From contig NZ_CP011026.1 of the NCBI RefSeq assembly GCF_000238395.3, forward strand, positions 124,001-188,000: a stretch of DNA of 64,000 bases, written 5' to 3'. The position numbers were made by a program, and so were the translations under genes. Below the pieces are notes generated by a model. The model saw only the letters and a program-made list of their open reading frames with translations, did not search any database and had not been told where the DNA came from. Source of the stretch: Pseudoalteromonas arctica A 37-1-2. GTDB taxonomy: Bacteria; Pseudomonadota; Gammaproteobacteria; Enterobacterales; Alteromonadaceae. Shown one piece after another: positions 47,866 to 56,646 of this stretch (position 1 is the stretch's first letter; each line of letters starts with the position of its first letter).

Positions 47866-49703
47866 AATGTGTATGAGTCTGGATCCACTAGTAAAAGTTT
47901 GTGCCCTGGTTTTAGTGCTATATCAGGACTTAATTTATTCCATCGCATTAATTCATCAATTAATACATGCCGCTGGGTAGCTATATCGTAAAGGGAATCA
48001 CCAGCTTTAATTTCGTAATAAATATTTGGATCGTTTAGGTATATTTTACTTCCATTCATTACCCGATCCGACTCTTTTAGACCATTCCATTGCAGGAGCT
48101 TTTGTAGTTTAACATTGTATCGCACCGAAATGCTAAATAGGTTTTCGCCAACAGCAATTACGTGAAATGGCACGCGTAAAGGCGATACTTTAGGGTTAAG
48201 CATTGGGAGCTCTGTTTTTTGTACTGCTTCGTAACTTTTAAATTCAATATCTGCATCATTTTGATAGCTGCTATTTTCAAATACAGTTGTATTTTTAGTC
48301 GCTTCGTAGAATACCACGTCACTACTATTTTTTTGAGCGGTAACTGCAGGAACTGAATTACTATAGTTACTAGTTTGCTGCGAATTAAACTGGCCTGTTT
48401 TAGGTGCGCCAAACGAAATTATTGTAACTTCGTCATCGGCTTTAGCTGGTTGTTTTGTTGCTATAACTTCTTTTTGAGGTTCGTAAACGGACTTAGCTTT
48501 TTTAGGTGCAGCTACTACGGAATCTGCAGAGTCGTGCTCAGTAGTAAGTGCAAGCATAACAGCCGATGTATCGGTAGGGTTGCTTGGTGCGACGACTTTA
48601 GGAGCTTCTTCTTTTTGGGTTGTTACTTGTTTTGCTATTACGGTTGCTTCGTCGGCTTGCTTACTGACCGTGTTTTGTACCGCCTTAGCTTGCTTTTCTC
48701 TTACTATAACTGGATTTACATCTTGGTTATTTGCTATTGCGATCTTTTTATCTGTTTTTTGCTCGTCGTTTGTTACCAAGCTTGTTGAACCGTCTTGTGG
48801 TGAACGTTTCTTTCTGATTACTTTTATTTTTGGTTTTTTTGAACTAACGTGCGCGCCGCTTTCGTCATTTTTTAGTTCTTTTAACTGCGCTTTACGGTAT
48901 TTTTCTCGCAGTATTTCAAACTCATTAAAACGTGTTCTTTTCTCTTTTAATGCATAGGCTTCGTTACTGCTAGAGTAAGTTTGTAAAATAGTGCTGGAAA
49001 TTTTTTCAGCCTCTTCTATTCTGCCCATTCTGTTTTTTACAAGGTAGCTAAGCATTAATGCGCGAGAGGATACTCGACCTGTGCTTTCGTAGCGTTTTAA
49101 AAGTTCACTGGCTTTGTATAAGTCACTTTTTGCGTAATACAGCGCTGCTAAACTAATTAACGTAGATGTACGCTGAGAGCTGTGATTAAGTGCCTGTTGA
49201 AAGTAACTTTCTGCATTTTCAAAATCATCAAATTCAATAGCACACAAGGCTAAATTTTCGTAACTTTCGGCAACGCGAATATAACTTGGTACTTCAATGG
49301 CTTTTAAAAATTGATCAGTTGCACGATCGTATTCATCAATACCACATAAAAACACGCCGTAGTTATTAAGGGTATTAGGATCGTCAGGCTTTATTTCGAG
49401 TGCTTTTTGGTAGGCTTTATCAGCTAGCGGGTTTTCGCCTACTTGTTGATAGTAATAAGCAAGAGAGTAATGTACTTCAGGTAGGTCAGGAGCAAATGCA
49501 GCTGCACGTTCTAAATTGTATTTGGCTTGAGAGTTATTACCCGTTTTTAAATACTGTAGGGCTAAAGCAATTCGTGTTCGTGCTGCGCCAGTATTATTAA
49601 TTTTATTTTCGACGACGGGTTTATTACTGCCGTTATAACTACTTTCGCTAACACAGCCACTTAAGGCAAGTGTTGATAGTGTTATAGCAAGTATAGATCG
49701 CAT
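47862..49703 (-). CDS. pilW: PilF/PilW-type TPR lipoprotein fused to a LysM-containing C-terminal region
   Basis: 613 residues, over twice the length of typical PilF/PilW (about 250). Lipoprotein signal (lipobox ALSGC, Cys 17); TPR repeats at about 35-240 (ARIALALQYLKTGNNSQAK, PNTLNNYGVFLCGIDEYDRA); then a low-complexity Lys/Ser/Thr linker (about 270-500); then two LysM-like peptidoglycan-binding motifs (IAVGENLFSISVRYNVKLQK, IKAGDSLYDIATQRH). Its role in type IV pilus secretin assembly is inferred from the family; the LysM tail would tether it to the cell wall. First gene before rodZ. Confidence 0.88.
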   Translation of the reverse strand: MRSILAITLSTLALSGCVSESSYNGSNKPVVENKINNTGAARTRIALALQYLKTGNNSQAKYNLERAAAFAPDLPEVHYSLAYYYQQVGENPLADKAYQKALEIKPDDPNTLNNYGVFLCGIDEYDRATDQFLKAIEVPSYIRVAESYENLALCAIEFDDFENAESYFQQALNHSSQRTSTLISLAALYYAKSDLYKASELLKRYESTGRVSSRALMLSYLVKNRMGRIEEAEKISSTILQTYSSSNEAYALKEKRTRFNEFEILREKYRKAQLKELKNDESGAHVSSKKPKIKVIRKKRSPQDGSTSLVTNDEQKTDKKIAIANNQDVNPVIVREKQAKAVQNTVSKQADEATVIAKQVTTQKEEAPKVVAPSNPTDTSAVMLALTTEHDSADSVVAAPKKAKSVYEPQKEVIATKQPAKADDEVTIISFGAPKTGQFNSQQTSNYSNSVPAVTAQKNSSDVVFYEATKNTTVFENSSYQNDADIEFKSYEAVQKTELPMLNPKVSPLRVPFHVIAVGENLFSISVRYNVKLQKLLQWNGLKESDRVMNGSKIYLNDPNIYYEIKAGDSLYDIATQRHVLIDELMRWNKLSPDIALKPGHKLLLVDPDSYTL

Positions 49704-49788
49704 TACCTTATCTCTTTATTTTTAGTCCATGGCGCCTATCTTACCTAAAACCTTTATTCTTGCATCATTTATTTAAAAATAAACAACT

Positions 49789-49825
49789 TAACTGCCCTAT
49801 ATGACTTATTCACATAGGGCAGTTA
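49789..49825 (-). terminator. Terminator of rlmN
   Basis: 12-bp stem TAACTGCCCTAT/ATAGGGCAGTTA with a 13-nt loop, overlapping the rlmN tail region and leading into T-rich sequence on the minus strand. Confidence 0.75.
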
Positions 49826-49829
49826 CAGA

Positions 49830-50960
49830 TTATGCTTGGTGGATATTAACGCTAATTGCGTTATCGTCACGCATTTTCTTTTTAGCTAAACGTTTAGTAC
49901 GGTCAACTACGTCACCGACTAACTGTCCGCAAGCGGCGTCAATATCGTCCCCGCGAGTACGACGAACAATACAGGTAACGCCTGCTGCTTGTAATACTTT
50001 TGAAAAACGGTCAATACGGCTATTGCTTGAACGCGTGTATTCATTACCCGGGAATGGGTTAAACGGAATAAGGTTGACCTTACAAGGTGTGCCTTTTAAC
50101 GTTTGCACTAATGCATGCGCCTGATCGGTGCTGTCGTTAATACCGTTAAGCATCACGTATTCAACCGTTACATCTTTATTTGCTTTTGAGCCATCGATAT
50201 AACGACGACACGAGGCTAAAAATTCTTCAATAGGGTACTTTTTATTAACTGGCACTAAAATGTCACGCAGTGCGTTATCTGGTGCGTGAAGTGATATAGC
50301 CAGTGCTACGTCAATTTTCTCTTTTAGTAAATCAAGTGCAGGTACAACGCCTGAAGTACTTAATGTTACGCGGCGCTTAGATAAACCAAAGCCCCAATCG
50401 TCCATCATTAGTTCCATTGCTGGCACTACGTTTTTAAGATTAAGTAAAGGCTCGCCCATACCCATCATTACAACGTTAGTTACTGGGCGCTTTTCGCTAT
50501 GACCATCAAGGCCTATATCTTTAGCTACACGCCAAACTTGACCAATAATTTCAGATACTTTTAAGTTACGGTTAAAGCCTTGTTGAGCGGTAGAACAAAA
50601 AGTACACTCAAGAGCACAACCCACTTGTGATGATACACATAACGTAGCGCGCTCTTTTTCAGGGATCCAAACGGCTTCTACTTCTTGGCCGCCTTCCAGA
50701 ATAAGTGCGTACTTAATAGTACCGTCGCTTGCTTGTTGGCGCACAGTGATTTCTGGCGCTACAATTTCGCACTCAGCTTTAAGTTTTTCTTTAAGCTTTT
50801 TGTTTACGTTGCTCATATCGTCGAAGTTATCTACGCCAAAATGATAAATCCATTTCATCACCTGGTCACTACGAAACGGCTTTTCACCGAACGATGCAAA
50901 TAGCTCGCGCATTGCTTCTCGGTTTAAATCTAATAAGTTAATCTTTTTTTGCTCGGTCAT
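49830..50960 (-). CDS. rlmN: Dual-specificity 23S rRNA/tRNA m2A methyltransferase RlmN
   Basis: Radical-SAM enzyme methylating A2503 of 23S rRNA and A37 of some tRNAs. 376 residues; the CxxxCxxC cluster lies in [14 protein letters not shown], with the acceptor cysteines near the C-terminus ([21 protein letters not shown]). The ENPF-like and [11 protein letters not shown]-binding elements are present. Own unit between ndk and pilW. Confidence 0.96.
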   Translation of the reverse strand: MTEQKKINLLDLNREAMRELFASFGEKPFRSDQVMKWIYHFGVDNFDDMSNVNKKLKEKLKAECEIVAPEITVRQQASDGTIKYALILEGGQEVEAVWIPEKERATLCVSSQVGCALECTFCSTAQQGFNRNLKVSEIIGQVWRVAKDIGLDGHSEKRPVTNVVMMGMGEPLLNLKNVVPAMELMMDDWGFGLSKRRVTLSTSGVVPALDLLKEKIDVALAISLHAPDNALRDILVPVNKKYPIEEFLASCRRYIDGSKANKDVTVEYVMLNGINDSTDQAHALVQTLKGTPCKVNLIPFNPFPGNEYTRSSNSRIDRFSKVLQAAGVTCIVRRTRGDDIDAACGQLVGDVVDRTKRLAKKKMRDDNAISVNIHQA

Positions 50961-51084
50961 GAAACAACCTCAATCGGTGACGGTGGAGATAAAATTTACG
51001 AGGACGAATTGTACACAATTCACTCACTTTAATCATTAAGTAAAACATCATGAGTTTCTGATTAATACTTTACGTAATGACTAA

Positions 51085-51106
51085 AAAAGGGCCCGAAAGC
51101 CCTTTT
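51085..51106 (-). terminator. Terminator of ndk
   Basis: 8-bp stem AAAAGGGC/GCCCTTTT with a 6-nt loop and T-run on the minus strand. Confidence 0.85.
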
Positions 51107-51127
51107 CAATATGTTAACGAATTCGAA

Positions 51128-51559
51128 TTAACGAGTACGTGAACAAAGCTCTTCGTCAGCGAAGAAGTACGCGATTTCGCGAGCAGCAGATTCAACAGCG
51201 TCAGAACCGTGAACAGCATTTTCGTCGATGCTATCAGCGTAGTCTGCACGTAAAGTACCAGCTAGTGCTTCAGCAGGGTTAGTAGCACCCATGATTTCAC
51301 GGTTTTTAAGAACAGCGTTTTCGCCTTCAAGAACTGTAACCATTACTGGACCAGATGTCATGAAAGATACTAAAGCACCGAAGAAAGGACGTTCGCTATG
51401 TTCAGCGTAGAAACCTTCAGCTTTCTCTTGTGAAAGGTGAACCATTTTAGCTGCAACGATTTTAAGGCCAGCAGATTCGAAACGGTTGTAGATAGCGCCA
51501 ATGTGGTTTTTAGCAACTGCATCAGGTTTTACGATTGAAAAAGTACGTTCTAAAGCCAT
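51128..51559 (-). CDS. ndk: Nucleoside diphosphate kinase
   Basis: Transfers gamma-phosphate between NTPs and NDPs through a phosphohistidine. 143 residues, the usual size; N-terminal [19 protein letters not shown], the active-site [12 protein letters not shown] with the catalytic His, and the Kpn-loop region. Monocistronic with its own terminator. Confidence 0.97.
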   Translation of the reverse strand: MALERTFSIVKPDAVAKNHIGAIYNRFESAGLKIVAAKMVHLSQEKAEGFYAEHSERPFFGALVSFMTSGPVMVTVLEGENAVLKNREIMGATNPAEALAGTLRADYADSIDENAVHGSDAVESAAREIAYFFADEELCSRTR

Positions 51560-51669
51560 CTTTATGCTCCAATAATTTTAAGTAAAAGTGTGAATATTAA
51601 CGGGCGCGAATTATACGCGTTTTAAGTGAAAAATCCTAATTTTATTAAAAACCAGTTTGGTTGCCGTTT

Positions 51670-51685
51670 TGTGATCTCGATCAAA
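51670..51685. promoter_or_regulatory. CRP-like site
   Basis: TGTGATCTCGATCAAA matches the CRP consensus TGTGA-N6-TCACA except at the last arm (TCAAA). It lies 110 bp upstream of ndk and about 154 bp upstream of trhP. Assignment to either gene is uncertain. Confidence 0.4.
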
Positions 51686-51743
51686 CGCAAATTATTGACC
51701 GCATTTATACTGCCGCGCTTCTGTTTACTTATTTGTTAATGAC

Positions 51744-51791
51744 TAATCTGAATTCTGCTTGGGATAGATTTATTTTTCAGAGTTTAGGTTA
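51744..51791. mobile_element. Internally deleted relative of the 195-bp MITE
   Basis: 48 bp with termini TAATCTGAATTCTG and CAGAGTTTAGGTTA; the interior GATAGATTTATT matches the right part of the element at 34595-34789. Located just upstream of trhP. Confidence 0.55.
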
Positions 51792-51838
51792 ACTACTTAT
51801 GCAACTGGCTTGAACCCAGTTTGATGTATGGAGCGCAC

Positions 51839-53224
51839 ATGTCACCCGTTATTTCTTCAATGCCTTTTATTCCTGAATTACTATGCCCCGCAGGCAGTTT
51901 AAAAAACATGCGCTACGCTTTTGCTTATGGCGCAGATGCGGTTTATGCAGGGCAGCCTCGCTATAGTTTGCGTGTGCGCAATAATGAGTTTGACCTTGAT
52001 ACTTTGCAAGTAGGAATTAGTGAAGCGCATGCGCAAAATAAAAAGTTTTATGTGGTGTCTAATATTGCACCGCACAACGCTAAAGTTAAATCGTATTTAC
52101 GTGATATAGAACCTGTTATTGCGATGCAGCCCGATGCGCTGATTATGTCAGACCCTGGTTTGATTATGCTTGTTCGTGAAAAGTGGCCTGCCATGCCGAT
52201 CCACTTATCGGTACAAGCAAATGCGGTTAATTACGCGAGTGTACAATTTTGGGCAAAACAGGGGATTGAACGCGTTATTTTATCACGGGAGTTGTCGCTC
52301 GAAGAAATAACCGAAATACGCACACTCTGCCCAGACACCGAACTTGAAGTATTTGTACATGGCGCACTGTGTATGGCGTATTCGGGGCGTTGTTTGCTCT
52401 CTGGTTACATAAATAAGCGCGATCCAAATCAAGGCACATGTACTAATGCATGTCGCTGGGATTACGATGTAAAGCCTGGTGTTGAGAACGAAACTGGCGA
52501 AATGGTGCATAAAATTGACCCCAAACAGGTTATTCCTACACTGGGTGAAGGCGCGCCAAGTAACGATGTATTTATGCTAGAGGAACAAGGTCGCCCTGGT
52601 GAGTATATGCCTGCGTTTGAGGATGAACACGGCACGTATATTATGAACTCAAAAGATTTACGCGCAGTGCAATACGTAGAGCAGTTAACAAAAATGGGGG
52701 TACATAGTTTAAAAATAGAAGGGCGTACTAAGTCATTTTATTATGTAGCGCGCACAGCACAAGTTTATCGCAAAGCAATAGACGACGCAGCTGCGGGTAA
52801 ACCATTTGATACTAACTTATTTAAAACGCTTGAGAATTTAGCGCATCGTGGTTATACCGAAGGCTTTTTAAAACGCCACGCTCATCAAGATTATCAAAAC
52901 TATGAGTACGGTCATTCTGTATCAACTAAACAGCAATTTGTGGGTGAAGTACTTGGGCGCTGCGAAAATGGATTAGTTGAAATAGACGTTAAAAATAAAT
53001 TTTGTACAGGCCACTCTTTAGAGCTTATGACACCACAAGGTAACTTTACTTTTAAGCTTGAATATATGGAAAACAAAAAGGGCGAAAGTATTAGCGGTGC
53101 TAAAGGCTCCGGTCACATTGTAAAAATACTGCTAGATGAAGACATTAACTTAGCGCATGCTATTTTAATGCGTAATCTTGAGGAACACCAAGATACTCGT
53201 AATCCATTTAAACAAGCTGTTTAG
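51839..53224 (+). CDS. trhP: tRNA 5-hydroxyuridine modification protein TrhP (YegQ, U32 family)
   Basis: A 461-residue U32-peptidase-like protein. Signature blocks: PELLCPAGSLKNMRYAFAYG at the N-terminus, EVFVHGALCMAYSGRCLLSG with the U32 cysteines, GTCTNACRWDY, and HSLKIEGRTKSFYYVA. E. coli YegQ/TrhP acts in prephenate-dependent 5-hydroxylation of tRNA uridine 34. Start ATG 51839 has GGAG 8 nt upstream; ATG codons at 51821 and 51824 would sit before that signal. Monocistronic. Confidence 0.92.
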   Translation: MSPVISSMPFIPELLCPAGSLKNMRYAFAYGADAVYAGQPRYSLRVRNNEFDLDTLQVGISEAHAQNKKFYVVSNIAPHNAKVKSYLRDIEPVIAMQPDALIMSDPGLIMLVREKWPAMPIHLSVQANAVNYASVQFWAKQGIERVILSRELSLEEITEIRTLCPDTELEVFVHGALCMAYSGRCLLSGYINKRDPNQGTCTNACRWDYDVKPGVENETGEMVHKIDPKQVIPTLGEGAPSNDVFMLEEQGRPGEYMPAFEDEHGTYIMNSKDLRAVQYVEQLTKMGVHSLKIEGRTKSFYYVARTAQVYRKAIDDAAAGKPFDTNLFKTLENLAHRGYTEGFLKRHAHQDYQNYEYGHSVSTKQQFVGEVLGRCENGLVEIDVKNKFCTGHSLELMTPQGNFTFKLEYMENKKGESISGAKGSGHIVKILLDEDINLAHAILMRNLEEHQDTRNPFKQAV

Positions 53225-53251
53225 CTACAGCTGAATATAGTTTTTTTCAAA

Positions 53252-53280
53252 AAACTCGGGGTTATAAAAACCCCGAGTTT
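53252..53280. terminator. Bidirectional terminator after trhP
   Basis: 10-bp stem AAACTCGGGG/CCCCGAGTTT with a 9-nt loop; the stronger T-run is on the minus strand, so it also ends the small gene and rnk-like unit from the right. Confidence 0.8.
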
Positions 53281-53305
53281 GCGACTTTATTTAAAATAAT
53301 ATTAA

Positions 53306-53398
53306 TTATTTTTCAAGTTGCTTTAGCTTATCTCTTCGCTCTTTACGTTTTTGTTTTAATGTTTTGCTTGCATGTTTTTTAGGTTTTTCTTTACTCAT
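53306..53398 (-). CDS. 30-residue very basic small protein
   Basis: A short minus-strand frame: MSKEKPKKHASKTLKQKRKE then RRDKLKQLEK. GGAG lies 9 nt before ATG 53398, and a terminator follows 26 bp after the stop. Twelve Lys and three Arg in 30 residues predict a single amphipathic or disordered nucleic-acid-binding chain. It sits 58 bp downstream of the Rnk-like gene on the same strand and may share its transcript. Function unknown. Confidence 0.6.
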   Translation of the reverse strand: MSKEKPKKHASKTLKQKRKERRDKLKQLEK

Positions 53399-53456
53399 TA
53401 CAAATAACTCCAATTAAATATATAAAATTAATAGATAAAAATTGAAATAATTTACT

Positions 53457-53837
53457 CTATATTTCCTCCTTAATATTAATGGCTATTATTTCCCAATGGT
53501 GGGATTCCCCAGCTTCTTTATATTCAATAATATGATTTATTTTATGCCCTAAAAGAGCGACCCCAAGAGGAGAGTGAAATGATACGTCACTAATAAAGTG
53601 CCTTCGTTGGCTTGGAGGCACTAAAGTTATGCGGCGCTTAAAACCGGTGGTTATATTTTTAATGACCACCGTGCTATTAATTTGTACATGTGGATTGAAT
53701 TTTGACCAAGGCCGCTGTGAATACTCGACTTCTTGTAGTAAATACGCAAGCTTCAGCGGTTGTAATAGTACCGCTGCGTCTGTGAAGTCATTTTTAGACA
53801 GGAAAGATTTTTTACGCTCGAACAGAAAAGAAAGCAC
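53457..53837 (-). CDS. GreA/GreB-C-terminal-domain protein (Rnk-like)
   Basis: 126 residues. The C-terminal half (VVIKNITTGFKRRITLVPP, SFHSPLGVALLGHKINHIIE) matches the FKBP-like domain shared by GreA, GreB and Rnk, which bind RNA polymerase. The N-terminal half is helical but too short for a Gre coiled coil, as in Rnk. The start is probably GTG 53837 because a TAG in frame lies two codons upstream; no ribosome binding site is clear, so expression is less certain. Confidence 0.72.
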   Translation of the reverse strand: MLSFLFERKKSFLSKNDFTDAAVLLQPLKLAYLLQEVEYSQRPWSKFNPHVQINSTVVIKNITTGFKRRITLVPPSQRRHFISDVSFHSPLGVALLGHKINHIIEYKEAGESHHWEIIAINIKEEI

Positions 53838-53894
53838 GGACTAATCCCCACAAAAACTAAATCGAATTTAAATATATTAAGGTACAGTGTAACT

Positions 53895-53919
53895 GCCGAG
53901 TGTAAGGGTTACACTCGGC
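53895..53919. other. Perfect hairpin in a 625-bp gene-free AT-rich stretch (53838-54463)
   Basis: Stem GCCGAGTGTAA/TTACACTCGGC (11 bp) with a GGG loop; no T-run follows on either strand, so not a standard terminator. The rest of 53838-54463 is very AT-rich and I see no gene, RNA or repeat in it. Confidence 0.55.
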
Positions 53920-54463
53920 TTAAATTCCGAAGGTGGTATTTGTTTTTAGCAGGTATGTGATTAAAGTAAACATATTATCCTCTTTGTTTAAATCAATCAT
54001 ATTGAGTTTAAAAATAAAGTCAATTGAGTTTTAGGTTAAAAATATATTGTCGATATAATGACAGTTTAAAACTGTTTTTTATGTTTTTATAAATTCGTTA
54101 TTTTTCACTGAAGTGTTGTTATTTCTGTGTGTTAGTTGCTCACTATGTGATTGAAGTTAATCGACTAAATTGTTAAGTGCTATTTATGAGATCTATAGTG
54201 CCACTTATGCCTGTTTATAATATTTATAGATTAAATATACTGGTGTTGTTGTTTATTAAAGTGTAATTGTGTGGCTAGTATTTTATTATGTGAAGCCTAA
54301 GCTGCTTATTTTATAGAGTAGAAGCTAGGTATCGGGTAACGCTCTTGTAGTGGCTACGTGTTTTACAGCTGAACCTTTATGTAATAGTTACTCCATTCAA
54401 CAATGTTAAATAACCACTTTTTATTCGGGTTTATCAAAGTAAATTATAAAGGGTCTCATTTAT

Positions 54464-55336
54464 ATGTGGATAATTTTTGCATTACTCGCCACTGTTTTTT
54501 TTGGTGCGCGAGGAATAATGTACCAATGGACGTCGCAAAAAAAGATTAATCGTAATCTATTATTATTCGGTGTTTTTTTTGTAGGGTTCATAATTAGCGC
54601 GCTAGGTACTGTAATATTTGAACACACATGGTACGGCTGGGCTGACATTACTGTTGGACTCGCTTTAGGTTTTGGATCTTTTGCGGCTAATGGGTTTTTG
54701 CACAAAGGGTTTTCGGTTGGGAAAGCGTCTTTAATTAGCATCCTGTCGGGGTTAACGCCTTTATTTGTGCTTTTATTTGCCTTTTTATTATGGCAAGAAA
54801 CCTTAACTGTTATTCAATTAATCGGCTTTTTTATTATTTTTGGCGGTCTTTATATTATTCGCTATTCCAGCGATATCTCATTAAGTAATTTACAAGGTGC
54901 GCAATGGGGATTACTCGCGGCACTGTCCTTTGCGTTTAATGATTTAATGGGTAAGCAATCAACGCTTCTTGAGGCGGATACGTTTGCAACTTTAACGTCT
55001 ATGTTTGGTTTTGGTAGCTTTCTTTTTGCCGTTAGTTGGTTAGTAAAGCGTAAAAAAATGCTAGCAGAGCAAGGCTCTTCTCAAGCGTATTGGTCTGCCG
55101 GTAAAACATTTTCGTGCGGGTTACTGATTGGTTTAACAAATGTAGCTGGCATGGTTGCAATAATATCGGCTTTTGCTATTGGTAATACAGGGTTAGTTTC
55201 AGCGATTTCAGGTATGAATATTTTAATTATTTTGTTGTACTCACGCATCATTCTAAAAGAGTCTTTTACACGGCAAGAAGTTATAGGATTAACAACGGCA
55301 TTTTTAGGTGTAATTGTACTAAGGCTTAGTTTTTAA
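54464..55336 (+). CDS. EamA/DMT-superfamily transporter
   Basis: 290 residues with about ten hydrophobic segments in two EamA halves. Examples are IIFALLATVFFGARGIMY, SILSGLTPLFVLLFAFLLWQ, LIGFFIIFGGLYIIRY and VSAISGMNILIILLYSRII, each half ending in the family's Pro/Glu-containing helix (FLLWQETLT, ILKESFTRQE). Inner-membrane metabolite exporter or importer; substrate unknown. Convergent with a LysR gene. A long non-coding leader precedes it. Confidence 0.85.
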   Translation: MWIIFALLATVFFGARGIMYQWTSQKKINRNLLLFGVFFVGFIISALGTVIFEHTWYGWADITVGLALGFGSFAANGFLHKGFSVGKASLISILSGLTPLFVLLFAFLLWQETLTVIQLIGFFIIFGGLYIIRYSSDISLSNLQGAQWGLLAALSFAFNDLMGKQSTLLEADTFATLTSMFGFGSFLFAVSWLVKRKKMLAEQGSSQAYWSAGKTFSCGLLIGLTNVAGMVAIISAFAIGNTGLVSAISGMNILIILLYSRIILKESFTRQEVIGLTTAFLGVIVLRLSF

Positions 55337-55380
55337 AAGATGAATTAGCTTAATTACTTTGCTGTGAAAAGCCTACACTG

Positions 55381-56274
55381 CTACATTTTAGTGAAGTGTT
55401 GCAGTGTATGCTCTATAAGTAATCGCACTCGATAAGGGATTTGTTTTCTGTCGCGATAAAGCATAGAAAATGGCTGCCCTTTGCTTTGCCAATCAGGAAG
55501 AATGTGTTTAAGCTTTCCGGCTTTAATAAGTGGTAATGCTATATAATCAGGGATGTAGCTAATACCCACACCAGACTCAACTGCTTGTTTCATCATTTGA
55601 ATTTCATCAACTTCTAATCGAACATGTGTGTTTGGATTAAAACAGTATTCTTCGCCCGTTTGCTGATTTTTTAATTGCCACGGTACCAACCCAACGCACG
55701 TAACTTTTGGTTGCTTTTCTAATTGCTCAGGATGAGTGATGGATTGATAATCATGATTTAGGTGAGCACATAATATATTATGGGTAAGCTTTAGTTCTCT
55801 AATAACCCAATTATCAATGGCAGGGTTTCTTACTCTAAATGCTATATCAATCCCTTCTTTTTCAAGATCAATAAGGTTATTTGAAAAGCGTAAATCTAGT
55901 TGAATATCGGGGTATTGCAGTAAAAAATCACAAAAAATAGCACTTAAAAAGTGTTTACCCATGTAAATGGGGGCACAGATCCTAATTTTCCCTTTAGGTT
56001 GGTCTTTCTCATCACAAAGTGCTTGCTCTATACACTCTACTTCATCGAACAGTTTACGATAGCGATCGTAATATAACTCGCCAGTATGCGTAAGTGTAAC
56101 TCGATGGGCATCTCGATTTAGTAACGTTAATTGAAGTGCTTGCTCTAATAAACGTATTCTACGGCTTAAAGTTGATAGTGACATATCAAGGCTTATTGAT
56201 GCTTTTTTAAAGCTACCTAATTTTACTATGGTGCAAAAGTAACGTAAATCATCGAGAGAATAACTAGCTGCCAT
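55381..56274 (-). CDS. LysR-family transcriptional regulator
   Basis: 297 residues: HTH YSLDDLRYFCTIVKLGSFKK then LDMSLSTLSRRIRLLEQAL, and an effector domain (KIRICAPIYMGKHFLSAIF). Resembles the AaeR/DsdC-like group that recognises aromatic or amino-acid-type ligands, but this is only a general resemblance. Convergent with the DMT transporter rather than divergent, so its target is not obvious from position. Confidence 0.86.
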   Translation of the reverse strand: MAASYSLDDLRYFCTIVKLGSFKKASISLDMSLSTLSRRIRLLEQALQLTLLNRDAHRVTLTHTGELYYDRYRKLFDEVECIEQALCDEKDQPKGKIRICAPIYMGKHFLSAIFCDFLLQYPDIQLDLRFSNNLIDLEKEGIDIAFRVRNPAIDNWVIRELKLTHNILCAHLNHDYQSITHPEQLEKQPKVTCVGLVPWQLKNQQTGEEYCFNPNTHVRLEVDEIQMMKQAVESGVGISYIPDYIALPLIKAGKLKHILPDWQSKGQPFSMLYRDRKQIPYRVRLLIEHTLQHFTKM

Positions 56275-56576
56275 CAGAACTACTTTATTGTTTAGGATGT
56301 AGACAATATTAACAGCGACGCTTTAAAATTTCATTAGAGATTAAGGGGGGAGGGAAGAACTGAAATTAGGCAACCAAATTTTATGTGATTTTAATTTAAT
56401 AACTCTCAATAAGAGCACTGGTAAATAATGTAACTCAATCTGATCAGCTAAATGAATTAAAAGTAGTTTGAAGTTGTGCTTGTTAGAGTCATTGAAATAG
56501 ATTTAGAAATGTTAATTAGAAATAAAGTTGCCGCTGCCTTTTTAGAGGTATAAATAAAACGATACTTTTAAAAATT

Positions 56577-56613
56577 AAAACCTCGGCACAAGTAAAGTAA
56601 GCAGCGAGGCTTT
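56577..56613 (-). terminator. Weak terminator of hipBA-2; rest of 56275-56646 empty
   Basis: Arms CCTCG and CGAGG with a 19-nt loop and flanking A/T runs, 33 bp past the hipA stop. Nothing else is recognisable in the gene-free stretch 56275-56646. Confidence 0.45.
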
Positions 56614-56646
56614 ATAAATAGCTCAATACTATTAAACTTAATACAA

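Noticed and set aside
48375..48957. Long plus-strand frames opposite the pilW linker
   Set aside because: Arise from the biased Lys/Thr/Ser codons of the low-complexity linker; Phe/Cys-rich nonsense composition.
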